Below are positions 1 through 6,918 of a DNA stretch of 7,538 nucleotides, piece after piece (the stretch's first letter is position 1; the number at the start of each line of letters is the position of its first letter). The position numbers and the translations under genes are program-made. This DNA comes from Pseudomonadales bacterium (GTDB lineage Bacteria > Pseudomonadota > Gammaproteobacteria > Pseudomonadales > DC-out160). The stretch lies in contig JAESQG010000335.1 of assembly GCA_016765265.1 (NCBI GenBank), positions 1 through 7,538 of the forward strand. Direction: 5' to 3'. The notes below the pieces were generated by a model. It had not been told where the DNA came from. It made no database searches and saw only the letters and a list, made by a program, of their open reading frames with translations.

Positions 1-1558
1 CAATACTAACGGTTAGACTAAGATTCTTTTCCACCGCTTTATATTCAAATATTTGTATGCTGTCAGATACTAACTGTTCGAGGTTAAATTCGATGTGCTC
101 CAAATTTATCTTTCCAGCTTTGAGCTTGGAAAAATTAAGTATGTCATCGACGACTTCTACTAACACGCCACCAGCGTTTTCAATGCTTTGAATATAGTGT
201 CTTTGTCCTTCACTGAGTTTAGTGTCAGACAACAGTTTTAACATGCCAAGTATCCCATTTAGGGGGGAGCGAATTTCATGGCTCATACGGGCTACAAACT
301 CACTTTTGGTCTTGCTCTCTTGTTGCGCCGTTAGAGCTTGTTGATGTTCTTTAACTTTTTCAGCCTTAAGTATATTAATGCGCAGACCTAACCCCAGCGA
401 TAGCAACATTAGTTCGGTGATCCAACCTAATTTCATGGCCCATACTGAACTTTGAAAGTCAGAGACAATCCCAAGAGCAGCGAGCATAGCTAATCCGGCA
501 GTAAAAATAGATAAAGTCCAGGCGACAACGTAAACCTTGGCTAAAGGATTCCCCTGCCTCCAACGAATGACCCCCACGACCATTAAGTAACTAACCACAA
601 TAATGCCTGAACTCACAATGATTTGAGACATTATCCAATTAGGCACCACAAAAATAGCCAGAAACCCGATTGAAGTGATAAAAATTAGCGTCAGGCTGAT
701 GCGTTCGATTATAGGGTTGTTGTTAATGGTATCGAGATAATAGCGGGCAAACTGAATAGCGGAAATATAGGCACCACAAAAGAAAACCATGATAGCGATG
801 TTTTGCCAGGCGATGGCCCAGGGCAAAGCCTGAAAACTTAAACCATCGAATACAGCGTAGAAACCAATAGTACAGAATGTGTAAATTATATAAAATAAAA
901 AGGCTTTCTCTCTCACGGAAATATAAAGAAAGAGGTTATACACGAGTAAGCCAAAGGCGATGCCGTAAAAAATTCCAACACCCCATTGATATAGCTGTTG
1001 TGCTTCGAGATAACGAGTAGAGTTCCATAGCCTAATTGGGAAGCTAATATTAATTGAACTTTTAATTTGGAGGTATATTTGTTTTGTCTCGAAGGGATTA
1101 AATTCTATCGGAATCACAAAGTTACGCAGGAGAATCGGGCGACGATGAAATGGTAATTTATCCCCCAGTCGTAATATATCGATATTGCCTGATTCGGTTA
1201 TGGTGTAGATCATTAACTCATCCACCATGGGATAATCAATCTCAAGTAAATAAGTATTAGTCTCATCTAATTGATGGTCTATGGTAAATCGGAACCAATA
1301 GCTGGAGGAGGTAAATCCGAAATTTATGATCGGGTTAGGCAAAGGGTTAAATTGCTTTTGAAACTTATCGGTTTTGATGCTAGTGATGGTCTCAGTGCTC
1401 GCCGGATCCTCTAAGAAAGTAATGAACGGCTCTAGCTGTTTTTTTGTAAGAGTGTCGCTGATCACTAAAACAGGGGCGTCTGGATTCGCTCCGAGTGTTG
1501 GAGCGGATGAACTAATACTGAGTAAAAATAAAATACCTAGCGTTAAAAGGGAGTGCAT
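1..1558 (-). CDS. 7TMR-DISM sensor histidine kinase, 3' part missing (cut by window edge)
   Basis: Inner-membrane two-component sensor kinase; I translated 519 codons, open to the left edge. Residues 1-23 look like a signal peptide. Residues about 28-180 match the periplasmic 7TMR-DISMED2 fold, with 'SSYWFRFTI' at 85-93 and 'LEIDYPMVDELMIY' at 105-118. About 190-393 hold seven hydrophobic segments (7TMR-DISM_7TM), followed by a charged, probably coiled-coil linker at 394-420. A HisKA domain starts near 419 with the H-box 'SHEIRSPLNG'; His427 is the expected autophosphorylation site. The Asn/Gly boxes of the HATPase domain, and any receiver domain, lie outside the window. The ATG at 1558 is the first possible start, because two in-frame TAA codons lie just upstream; no good Shine-Dalgarno sequence is visible. 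DISMED2 domains are thought to bind small ligands, often proposed to be carbohydrates; the ligand here is unknown. It is divergent from the 1920-4974 unit. Family call very sure; signal and target unknown. Confidence 0.93.
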   Translation of the reverse strand, partial: MHSLLTLGILFLLSISSSAPTLGANPDAPVLVISDTLTKKQLEPFITFLEDPASTETITSIKTDKFQKQFNPLPNPIINFGFTSSSYWFRFTIDHQLDETNTYLLEIDYPMVDELMIYTITESGNIDILRLGDKLPFHRRPILLRNFVIPIEFNPFETKQIYLQIKSSINISFPIRLWNSTRYLEAQQLYQWGVGIFYGIAFGLLVYNLFLYISVREKAFLFYIIYTFCTIGFYAVFDGLSFQALPWAIAWQNIAIMVFFCGAYISAIQFARYYLDTINNNPIIERISLTLIFITSIGFLAIFVVPNWIMSQIIVSSGIIVVSYLMVVGVIRWRQGNPLAKVYVVAWTLSIFTAGLAMLAALGIVSDFQSSVWAMKLGWITELMLLSLGLGLRINILKAEKVKEHQQALTAQQESKTKSEFVARMSHEIRSPLNGILGMLKLLSDTKLSEGQRHYIQSIENAGGVLVEVVDDILNFSKLKAGKINLEHIEFNLEQLVSDSIQIFEYKAVEKNLSLTVSI

Positions 1559-1625
1559 ATATTGTTATTAAGTGGCTGTCTAGTTGATTTATATTCCGGA
1601 AAATTCCAGTGTTTAACAGGGCGGT

Positions 1626-1654
1626 ATTATACGGTTTTAACAGCATTGTTGTAA
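1626..1654 (-). promoter_or_regulatory. Candidate sigma-70 promoter of the sensor kinase
   Basis: On the minus strand, a perfect TATAAT (1631 to 1626) lies 17 bp downstream of TTACAA (1654 to 1649). The -35 box matches the consensus at only 3 of 6 positions, and there is no extended -10 TG. Transcription would start near 1619 and give a leader of about 60 nt before the kinase ATG at 1558. The -10 box and spacing support it; the -35 box is weak. Confidence 0.4.
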
Positions 1655-1712
1655 GGCATAATAGGGGAAGATTTGAGGTCACTACTTTTTGTATAGTTGC
1701 CGTGAGGAGTTG

Positions 1713-1775
1713 AGGAGGTGATTGAAAGTGATGGGGTTTAGAGTCAATATAAAAAGTATAATCTTAAGGTCATAA
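1713..1775 (+). other. Strong Shine-Dalgarno sequence with a 15-codon ORF (possible leader peptide)
   Basis: AGGAGGTGAT at 1713-1722 is complementary over ten bases to the usual 3' end of proteobacterial 16S rRNA. It is followed at good spacing by GTG (1728) and then ATG (1731) in the same frame, closed by TAA at 1773-1775. The peptide would read MMGFRVNIKSIILRS. None of the large genes here has a ribosome site this good. It lies about 145 bp before the next gene. It could be a leader peptide, the remnant of a lost gene, or chance; the peptide has no attenuator-like run of one amino acid. Confidence 0.25.
1757..1762 (+). promoter_or_regulatory. Isolated perfect -10 box, possible promoter of the 1920-4974 unit
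   Basis: A consensus TATAAT lies in an A-rich stretch on the plus strand. I found no recognisable -35 box at 16-18 bp and no extended -10 TG, so it would need an activator or be a chance match. If used, transcription would start near 1769 and the leader of about 150 nt would carry the tandem duplication at 1809-1842. It would then begin inside the short ORF at 1728-1775, so both cannot be functional on the same transcript. Confidence 0.25.
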
Positions 1776-1808
1776 CTGAGTTAGAGTCCCTCAGGGCATA
1801 TCTTTGAT

Positions 1809-1842
1809 GATACCTAGGGCTATGATACCTGGGGCTATGATA
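1809..1842. repeat. 15-bp tandem duplication in the divergent intergenic region
   Basis: Two head-to-tail copies of GATACCTRGGGCTAT lie at 1809-1823 and 1824-1838. They differ only at A1816 versus G1831 and are followed by four bases of a third copy (GATA, 1839-1842). It sits 78 bp before the start codon at 1920. The arrangement fits replication slippage or a duplicated protein-binding site; the sequence alone does not decide. Confidence 0.8.
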
Positions 1843-1919
1843 GGATGCAGCGCTGAAGCTGTAGATGAAAAAGATGTACTCCGATTTGAGGAGTTCAAAG
1901 TAAGATAACAGGTATTGAA

Positions 1920-4205
1920 ATGGTTAAAAATCAATCTGATTGGTTGGTGAAGATATTAGATGAATATGGAAGTTACCTGAAAGAGGGTGGACGATCCTGG
2001 GGGTGGTATGAGTTTCGCGATGAGTATCCAGAACACTCCTATTTTGATGTGTTGGAGCAAATTGTTCATACCTTTGTGTATTTTGGTGGTTTGGGGGGCT
2101 TTCTTGAGAAAGATCCATATCATATGGATGCTCTTGAACATATTGTTAATGCCTCGTTACAAGAACTGCTTATTCAATTTCGCGATGGGCAGCAATATGC
2201 ATTGGATAAATGGAAAGAGTTTGAGAAAAAATTATTGGTTGCATTGAAACAGAAGAATGTAGACAAAGAACTTTTACATTGGTTATTGCTGCAGATTACC
2301 GATGTCGGTTTCAAACCGTCAGAGTCCTTTCTTGATGCAACCAGAAAGTGGATGGCAGACCGGTTTGAAGCCGAGAGCGTCGAAGAGGCTATCGATGAAA
2401 CTGAGATGCAAGATGCGCTCTCAGATCTTGCTAAAAACGATGTGATTGATACTGAATTTTCTTTTTATGAGGTTTTTGCAAATCAAATGACGCATCTGCC
2501 TCAGATTGCAGCCACTGAACTAGTGATCAGTTTTCTCTGCTTCGAAGAGGAAAAAGCGCGGGAAGCCGCATTGCTTTTTTTGCTGCATCCTGACAAAGAC
2601 GTGCGTAATAATATCCTGGGCTATCTTTGCACTGAAACGTATCAGTCGTTTATTTCCTCACTAGGGCTGCGGCGATTAATCACTATTCGCAACTGGCTTT
2701 GCGAAGATGAACGGCAAAAAGTCGACGGTATAATCCGCGACTTAAGAGTCTCGGGATTAGAGGTTAAGCCTGCGAAAATACCGGAAGGGGCTCAATTGAT
2801 AAAAAACTTGGTGTCGTCAATTGATGGCGCTGGTGCTCAGACTATTTTGTCATTTTTCCGGGTGGGGAATAAGTATCGTTTGATCGGGGCAGTCATTAAG
2901 GAACGATACGGTTTGTTAGATGTTTGGAGCACACCCTTGTCTACAAAAAAAGAGTGCTCTGAAGTTCTGTTGAGAATGTCCGATGAAGTCTACTGTTTAG
3001 AAGTGTCCATGGATTATCTTCAGAAGATGTTGCCTTATGGGCTGACCTTGAATTTGCTCGCAGATCAGATTGTCCCTCCCGAAGTGTTAATGTGGTTAGA
3101 GTTGCTAGGTATGGGCGCTTTACAGCCACAACCCTTTAATCATAGGCAGGTGCTGCATGAATGGCAAAAAGAAAACGCTGAATTATTGGGGGAGGCCACT
3201 ATTAAGAAAAGCCTTGAAACTAGTGGTAAATGGCACTGGCGAAAGGACTTTACCTTAGGTTGGTTTGAACAAGACGATGAAGCAGAGCGAATAGTAGATG
3301 AGTTATTTGCTCAGCATGGCGTAGGTACTGCGGAAACCGCTCGTTTGGCGCCGGGTCTTATTATGGAAGACCGCCGAGAAAAATGGCTTATGCGTTTCGT
3401 CCATCTTGGTTTGTGGGCTAAAAGCAACGCCAAAAAACGTGGCCCTTTATGGAAGGATTTCGCGATTCTGGCGGGTCAACTTGATAAAGGTGTTCCCATG
3501 CAAGATTTACCCATAATGGGGGAAATCGCTCAGAAAACCCTAGAGTACTATATGGAAGTACGCGGTGAAGCCTGGTGGGACGAAAAAGCTGAAGCGGGTG
3601 CGGTGGAAGTCGATGAGGATGACGAGCTGTCACCGAACTCGTACCATACTATTGATGAGGATGACTTGGCCACACTGGAGCAATTTCTAGAACACGAAGA
3701 TCGCGCGTTAGGGACTCAGAATATTCATCAAATTCAAGGGATGTTTTTTGCTATGGCCTGTGCGCCGGTGGAAGTATCCGCTGATATTTGGCTACCTTCA
3801 GTTTTCGGCGGTTTAGGGTGCCATTACAGAAACAAAAAACAGCGTGAAGAAATTGTCGGAATTATGTTCGATCTCTATGACTGCATAACGGATACTGTTT
3901 TATATGCAGTGCCCAATTTACCCTGCGAGATAGCGTTAGATGATCAAGGACATAAGTATCTGCCTTTAAAAGCTTGGTGTCAGGGGGTTGTTGAAGGTAT
4001 AAAGGTGAGTGGTGGTCTAGAGGAGTGGTGTGGCGACTTAAAGAAAAGTGTTAGTAAGGAGTTGAGGGTTGAAATCGACCTTGTCGCAGAAGTCGCATAC
4101 TATCACGATAACAAAGACGAAGATCCTGATGGTTTGGAGAATTTTTGGTCCGTATTAGAAACCATGGTGGACATAGCCAACAACTGTTTTCAAGATGAAC
4201 TTTAA
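1920..4205 (+). CDS. 761-residue helical protein with C-terminal UPF0149 (YgfB/YecA-like) domain
   Basis: Predicted soluble cytoplasmic protein; no signal peptide or membrane segment. Residues 1-560 look almost wholly alpha-helical and I recognise no catalytic motif. Around 160-260 the helix pairs resemble HEAT-type repeats ('EKAREAALLFLLHPDKDVRNN', near 211-231, is typical in style). An acidic linker lies near 563-582. Residues about 585-735 resemble UPF0149: a helix-rich start, 'ADIWLPSVFGG' (621-631), 'LKAWCQGVVEGIKVSGG' (683-699) in the place of the family's W-x(3)-F-x(2)-G helix, and a closing 'VAEVAYYHD'. UPF0149 proteins are usually about 180-230 residues, so this is an unusually large fusion. 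There is no SEC-C zinc motif such as YecA has. ATG 1920 is the first start after an in-frame TGA at 1887; a weak AGG (1910-1912) is its only ribosome-site match. It overlaps the next gene by 11 bp, so the two are probably co-translated. The UPF0149 call is from pattern recognition; function unknown. Confidence 0.85.
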   Translation: MVKNQSDWLVKILDEYGSYLKEGGRSWGWYEFRDEYPEHSYFDVLEQIVHTFVYFGGLGGFLEKDPYHMDALEHIVNASLQELLIQFRDGQQYALDKWKEFEKKLLVALKQKNVDKELLHWLLLQITDVGFKPSESFLDATRKWMADRFEAESVEEAIDETEMQDALSDLAKNDVIDTEFSFYEVFANQMTHLPQIAATELVISFLCFEEEKAREAALLFLLHPDKDVRNNILGYLCTETYQSFISSLGLRRLITIRNWLCEDERQKVDGIIRDLRVSGLEVKPAKIPEGAQLIKNLVSSIDGAGAQTILSFFRVGNKYRLIGAVIKERYGLLDVWSTPLSTKKECSEVLLRMSDEVYCLEVSMDYLQKMLPYGLTLNLLADQIVPPEVLMWLELLGMGALQPQPFNHRQVLHEWQKENAELLGEATIKKSLETSGKWHWRKDFTLGWFEQDDEAERIVDELFAQHGVGTAETARLAPGLIMEDRREKWLMRFVHLGLWAKSNAKKRGPLWKDFAILAGQLDKGVPMQDLPIMGEIAQKTLEYYMEVRGEAWWDEKAEAGAVEVDEDDELSPNSYHTIDEDDLATLEQFLEHEDRALGTQNIHQIQGMFFAMACAPVEVSADIWLPSVFGGLGCHYRNKKQREEIVGIMFDLYDCITDTVLYAVPNLPCEIALDDQGHKYLPLKAWCQGVVEGIKVSGGLEEWCGDLKKSVSKELRVEIDLVAEVAYYHDNKDEDPDGLENFWSVLETMVDIANNCFQDEL

Positions 4206-4974
4206 TATGAATGAAGATAACCCACGTTATTTAGTCGAGGCCCAGAAATGCTCGGCCGCGGCGGGCTGGCGGTGGATAGCCAGTGCGACGGCTATGTTCT
4301 CTGGCGGCCCTTTAAAGTGGATTGGACTTTGCTTTATTTGGTTAGTATTTATAGTCTCGATTAATATGGTTCCCTTAGGAGCATTTTTATCCTCGATCAT
4401 CGGGCCATTGTTTACAGGAGGTTTTGTCTTTGCGGCGCAAAGGGCCGACTTAGAAAGTGAGTTCGAGGTGGGTGATTTATTTGAGGGTTTTAGAACTCAA
4501 ATAGGAAACCTTATAGTTATCGGTACACTCTATGCTATAGGTAGCTTTCTAATATATTTTATTGGTTTTCTGGTGATGATTCCATTTGTAGATTTTGATA
4601 CGTTGTTCGGTTTGATAACGTCGGAGGCTGAATTTACGGTGTCTTTTTTGATGAATTTAATAGAAAAGCTAGCTATCCCTATACTGTTCGCGGTGCTAGT
4701 GGTTTCCACATTAATTCTTCCTTTAATTATGGCCCTATGGTTTGCTCCTATCTTGGCAATGCTACATGAAGTCCCTGCCTTTGACGCATTGAAGATGAGT
4801 TTTATAGGGTGTGTTCGAAATGTTGGTGCTTTTACTGTTTATGGCTTGGTGGTGATACCGATAGCGATTGTTGCCACGATACCTTTAGGCCTAGGTTGGA
4901 TTGCACTTGGTCCCATCTTGGTATTAACGACCTACACTGCGTACAAAGACATTTATGTTAATAACCCTATTTAA
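4195..4974 (+). CDS. Multi-pass inner-membrane protein, BPSS1780 family-like
   Basis: A 259-residue protein with a short soluble N-terminus (1-40, containing 'GWRWI'). About six hydrophobic segments follow, near 41-58, 60-81, 103-130, 158-190 (long, possibly two), 213-229 and 231-248. It resembles uncharacterised proteobacterial BPSS1780-type membrane proteins in the order GxxW, a Pro-rich first membrane pair (I69-G-P-L), 'FEVGDLFEGF' at 90-99 just after the second segment, and 'YTAYKDIY' near the C-terminus. No transport or catalytic signature is visible. Two starts are possible. ATG 4195 overlaps the upstream gene by 11 bp. ATG 4207 (Met5) gives TAA-T-ATG, a typical stop-and-restart geometry. 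Neither has a clear Shine-Dalgarno sequence, so coupling to the upstream gene is likely either way. Its 3' end overlaps the convergent acyl-CoA synthetase gene by four bases. Role unknown; a membrane partner of the upstream protein is inferred from the coupling. Confidence 0.85.
   Translation: MNFNMNEDNPRYLVEAQKCSAAAGWRWIASATAMFSGGPLKWIGLCFIWLVFIVSINMVPLGAFLSSIIGPLFTGGFVFAAQRADLESEFEVGDLFEGFRTQIGNLIVIGTLYAIGSFLIYFIGFLVMIPFVDFDTLFGLITSEAEFTVSFLMNLIEKLAIPILFAVLVVSTLILPLIMALWFAPILAMLHEVPAFDALKMSFIGCVRNVGAFTVYGLVVIPIAIVATIPLGLGWIALGPILVLTTYTAYKDIYVNNPI
4971..4974. other. Shared TTAA: overlapping stop codons of convergent genes
   Basis: The palindrome TTAA supplies the TAA stop of the membrane protein gene on the plus strand (4972-4974) and the TAA stop of the acyl-CoA synthetase gene on the minus strand (4973 to 4971). 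There is no intergenic space, so neither gene has an intrinsic terminator between them. Any termination signal must lie inside the opposing coding sequence; I saw no GC-rich hairpin followed by a T-run close to either end. Confidence 0.95.
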
Positions 4975-6692
4975 AGATATTCCTCTATGGCTTTCGCCTT
5001 AATATCGCGTTTCTGGATTTTACCCGTAGCGCCTCGTGTGAGCTGCTCATTGGTAAACCAGATATGTTCAGGTATTTTGAACTTGGAGAGACGATCTACT
5101 AAATGCTCTCGTACACTTTTATCAGCTAGGGAAGAGCCCGGTTGAGCATAAATCATGGTGGCAACAGCTTCGCCTAGACGGTCATGTGGTACGCCAAAAA
5201 CACAGGCTTCTATGACATCCGGGTGTTCGTAGATGGCACTTTCCACCTCGCTACAACTGATATTTTCGCCGCCTCTAATGATGATTTCTTTCGCTCGGTC
5301 GACAATGAATAGATACCCCTCTTCATCGAGATAGCCTATATCGCCTGAGAAAAACCACCCGCCTACGAATTCCTTCTTAGTCGCTTCAGGCATGTTCCAA
5401 TAGCCTTTGATGACGGTGGAGCTTTTAATACATATTTCTCCGCGCTCTCCTGACGGTAATGACTGTCCAGATTCGTCCACAATTTTCATTGTCACTAAGG
5501 GGTAGCTCGGCTTGCCCACACTGGTGGGGCGAGCTGTGTAGTCTTCAGCGTTAATGGACGCTCCTAAACCGCAAGTTTCAGTGAGCCCGTAACCTTGACC
5601 AGGGCGAATTTTAGAGGCTTTTTTGGTGAACTGTTTTACTTGTTCGGCGGGTCTCGGTGCTCCGCCGGTGGCCAAATCTTTTAGACTGGAAGTGTCTCTA
5701 AGATCCCATGAGGGGTGTTCTATTAATTCCCGGCTCATGGTGGGGACGCCTGTGAATGCCGTCACTTTTTCTTTTTCTATTATATCCAGGGCAACTTCGG
5801 GGTCCCATTTGTAAATTAGAGACACTTTTCTAGCCACTCGATAGGACAGAAACAACTGAACGATTAGTCCGGTCACATGAAAAAGAGGAACTGCAATAAG
5901 CGTGCTGCTTTGTAGTTTAACTTTAGGTTTTACTGGTGTGCTGGAAGGAGCGGGTTTGGGTTTTTTGGGGAGACTGCGCGCTTTGGCGTACGCTGATAAT
6001 TCAAAGCTTAACAGAGTGCCAATTATATTTCGATGACTAGAAAAGGCACCTTTAGGATTGCCAGTGGTGCCTGAGGTGTACATGATAAGAGCGGTGTCGT
6101 CAGCCTCCATTTCTACATTGGGCATCTCTGTATTGTTTTCTGTGGCAATAAGATCTTCGATTTTGCTTAAAGTGAGCCCAAATGATTCATCAGTTCTAAT
6201 GCTGATAACGCCGATATCAAGTTCCTTAAGATGGGGTGCTGCTCTCTCTAGGCGTTCTACATCAGCAATAAAAACCCGTGCTCCACAATCTTTTAACCCA
6301 TAATCTAATTCGGCGCCTGTCCACCACGCATTCATGAGAACAGAAATTGCGCCTAGTCCGTGAGTGGCCATCAAGGCAAACACTAATTCGGGATAGTTAC
6401 GACAAGCTATCGCAACTCGATCTCCTTTTTGTACGCCAAATTCTTTGCTAAGTTGATTCGCTAGTTTGGTCGACTGTAGATAGGCCTCTCCAAAGGTCCA
6501 GCGCTGGTCTTGATAAACGAGAAACTCTTTGTCACCGAACTTGACGCTTGCATCTCGATAAACATCGTGAAGAGTTGTGGGTGCATTGGCAAATACCGTT
6601 TGTTTAACCCCATCAATCTCTATGTCTTGAACCTCATAATCGGAACCGGGTTTAAGTAGTTCAGCGTAGGCGTTATCTAATGCATTGCTCAT
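4971..6692 (-). CDS. Acyl-CoA synthetase / AMP-dependent ligase (class I adenylate-forming, FadD-like)
   Basis: Cytoplasmic or membrane-associated enzyme that activates a carboxylic acid with ATP and joins it to CoA (acid + ATP + CoA to acyl-CoA + AMP + PPi). At 573 residues it is full length. All core motifs are present: phosphate loop 'YTSGTTGNPKG' (205-215), 'GYGLTETC' (367-374), 'SGDIGY' with Asp451, 'VDRAKEIIIRGGENIS' (464-479, hinge and Arg466), and the C-terminal 'GATGKIQKRDIK' with the expected catalytic Lys558. 'NAWWTGAEL' (121-129) is typical of a proteobacterial and actinobacterial subgroup. A Lys/Pro-rich insert at about 236-253 precedes the substrate-pocket motif 'PLFHVTG' (269-275). 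ATG 6692 is the first start after an in-frame TAA (6707 to 6705); the ribosome site is poor. The substrate is not readable from sequence; a medium or long-chain fatty acid, or a sterol side-chain acid, is possible. The 3' end overlaps the membrane gene. Confidence 0.95.
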   Translation of the reverse strand: MSNALDNAYAELLKPGSDYEVQDIEIDGVKQTVFANAPTTLHDVYRDASVKFGDKEFLVYQDQRWTFGEAYLQSTKLANQLSKEFGVQKGDRVAIACRNYPELVFALMATHGLGAISVLMNAWWTGAELDYGLKDCGARVFIADVERLERAAPHLKELDIGVISIRTDESFGLTLSKIEDLIATENNTEMPNVEMEADDTALIMYTSGTTGNPKGAFSSHRNIIGTLLSFELSAYAKARSLPKKPKPAPSSTPVKPKVKLQSSTLIAVPLFHVTGLIVQLFLSYRVARKVSLIYKWDPEVALDIIEKEKVTAFTGVPTMSRELIEHPSWDLRDTSSLKDLATGGAPRPAEQVKQFTKKASKIRPGQGYGLTETCGLGASINAEDYTARPTSVGKPSYPLVTMKIVDESGQSLPSGERGEICIKSSTVIKGYWNMPEATKKEFVGGWFFSGDIGYLDEEGYLFIVDRAKEIIIRGGENISCSEVESAIYEHPDVIEACVFGVPHDRLGEAVATMIYAQPGSSLADKSVREHLVDRLSKFKIPEHIWFTNEQLTRGATGKIQKRDIKAKAIEEYL

Positions 6693-6719
6693 AATGGAAT
6701 ACTTTTAGGTTGTGCTTTA

Positions 6720-6749
6720 ATTCTATGGGTTTATTGGAAATGTTGTCGT
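6720..6749 (-). promoter_or_regulatory. Candidate promoter of the acyl-CoA synthetase gene
   Basis: On the minus strand, TAGAAT (6725 to 6720, 5 of 6 matches) lies 18 bp downstream of ACGACA (6749 to 6744, 4 of 6 matches). The start would fall near 6713 and leave a leader of about 20 nt before the ATG at 6692. Weak but well spaced. The inverted repeats at 6776-6918 lie just upstream, where a regulator could act. Confidence 0.3.
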
Positions 6750-6775
6750 TATTTTATGTGCGACCTGGATCTGTC

Positions 6776-6814
6776 TTACAGCACCGGTCAATCCTCAACT
6801 CCCGTTAGCTGTAA
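6776..6814. repeat. Inverted repeat TTACAGC-N25-GCTGTAA
   Basis: Perfect 7-bp arms lie at 6776-6782 and 6808-6814, with 25 bases between them. No T-run follows on either strand, so this is not an intrinsic terminator. It lies about 27 bp upstream of the candidate -35 box of the acyl-CoA synthetase gene, so an operator or a looped binding site is possible. It is longer-spaced than a normal TetR-type operator. Confidence 0.6.
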
Positions 6815-6918
6815 CACCGGCGAGGAGTCATGAGGTACGCGATTGCAGCTCAAAAACCAGACCGACATGAAACCACAAATGCGGTGAATTTGTAAATAGG
6901 AGGCTAGTTGAGTACCGG
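6784..6918. repeat. Long-range inverted repeat with 12 paired positions
   Basis: CCGGT (6784-6788) and CTCAACT (6794-6800) pair with AGTTGAG (6906-6912) and ACCGG (6914-6918). They form a 12-bp stem broken by an asymmetric internal loop (CAATC opposite T) and enclose 105 bases. It shares bases with the inverted repeat at 6776-6814, so the two structures would compete. Inside it, ACAAAT (6875-6880) and ATTTGT (6888-6893) form a small hairpin with a 7-base loop. It could be a folded RNA, a decayed small element or chance. Confidence 0.45.

Noticed and set aside
1374..1571. Plus-strand ORF of 65 codons opposite the sensor kinase start
   Set aside because: It lies antisense to the signal peptide and sensor domain of a well-supported gene and has no family resemblance or good ribosome site.
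1692..1697. TATAGT as a -10 box for the strong Shine-Dalgarno ORF
   Set aside because: The only -35-like match (TTGAGG, 1673-1678) is 13 bp away, too close for a standard promoter, and the TG is not at the extended -10 position.
1776..1794. CTGAG-N9-CTCAG inverted repeat upstream of the two-gene unit
   Set aside because: Five-base arms with a nine-base loop are expected by chance and there is no T-run or other supporting signal.
1888..1893. GAGGAG as ribosome site of the gene at 1920
   Set aside because: It lies 26 nt before the ATG, and no in-frame start codon follows it at normal spacing before 1920.
3418..3633. Minus-strand ORF of 71 codons inside the 761-residue gene
   Set aside because: It is a shadow frame of a long open coding sequence, with no recognisable product.
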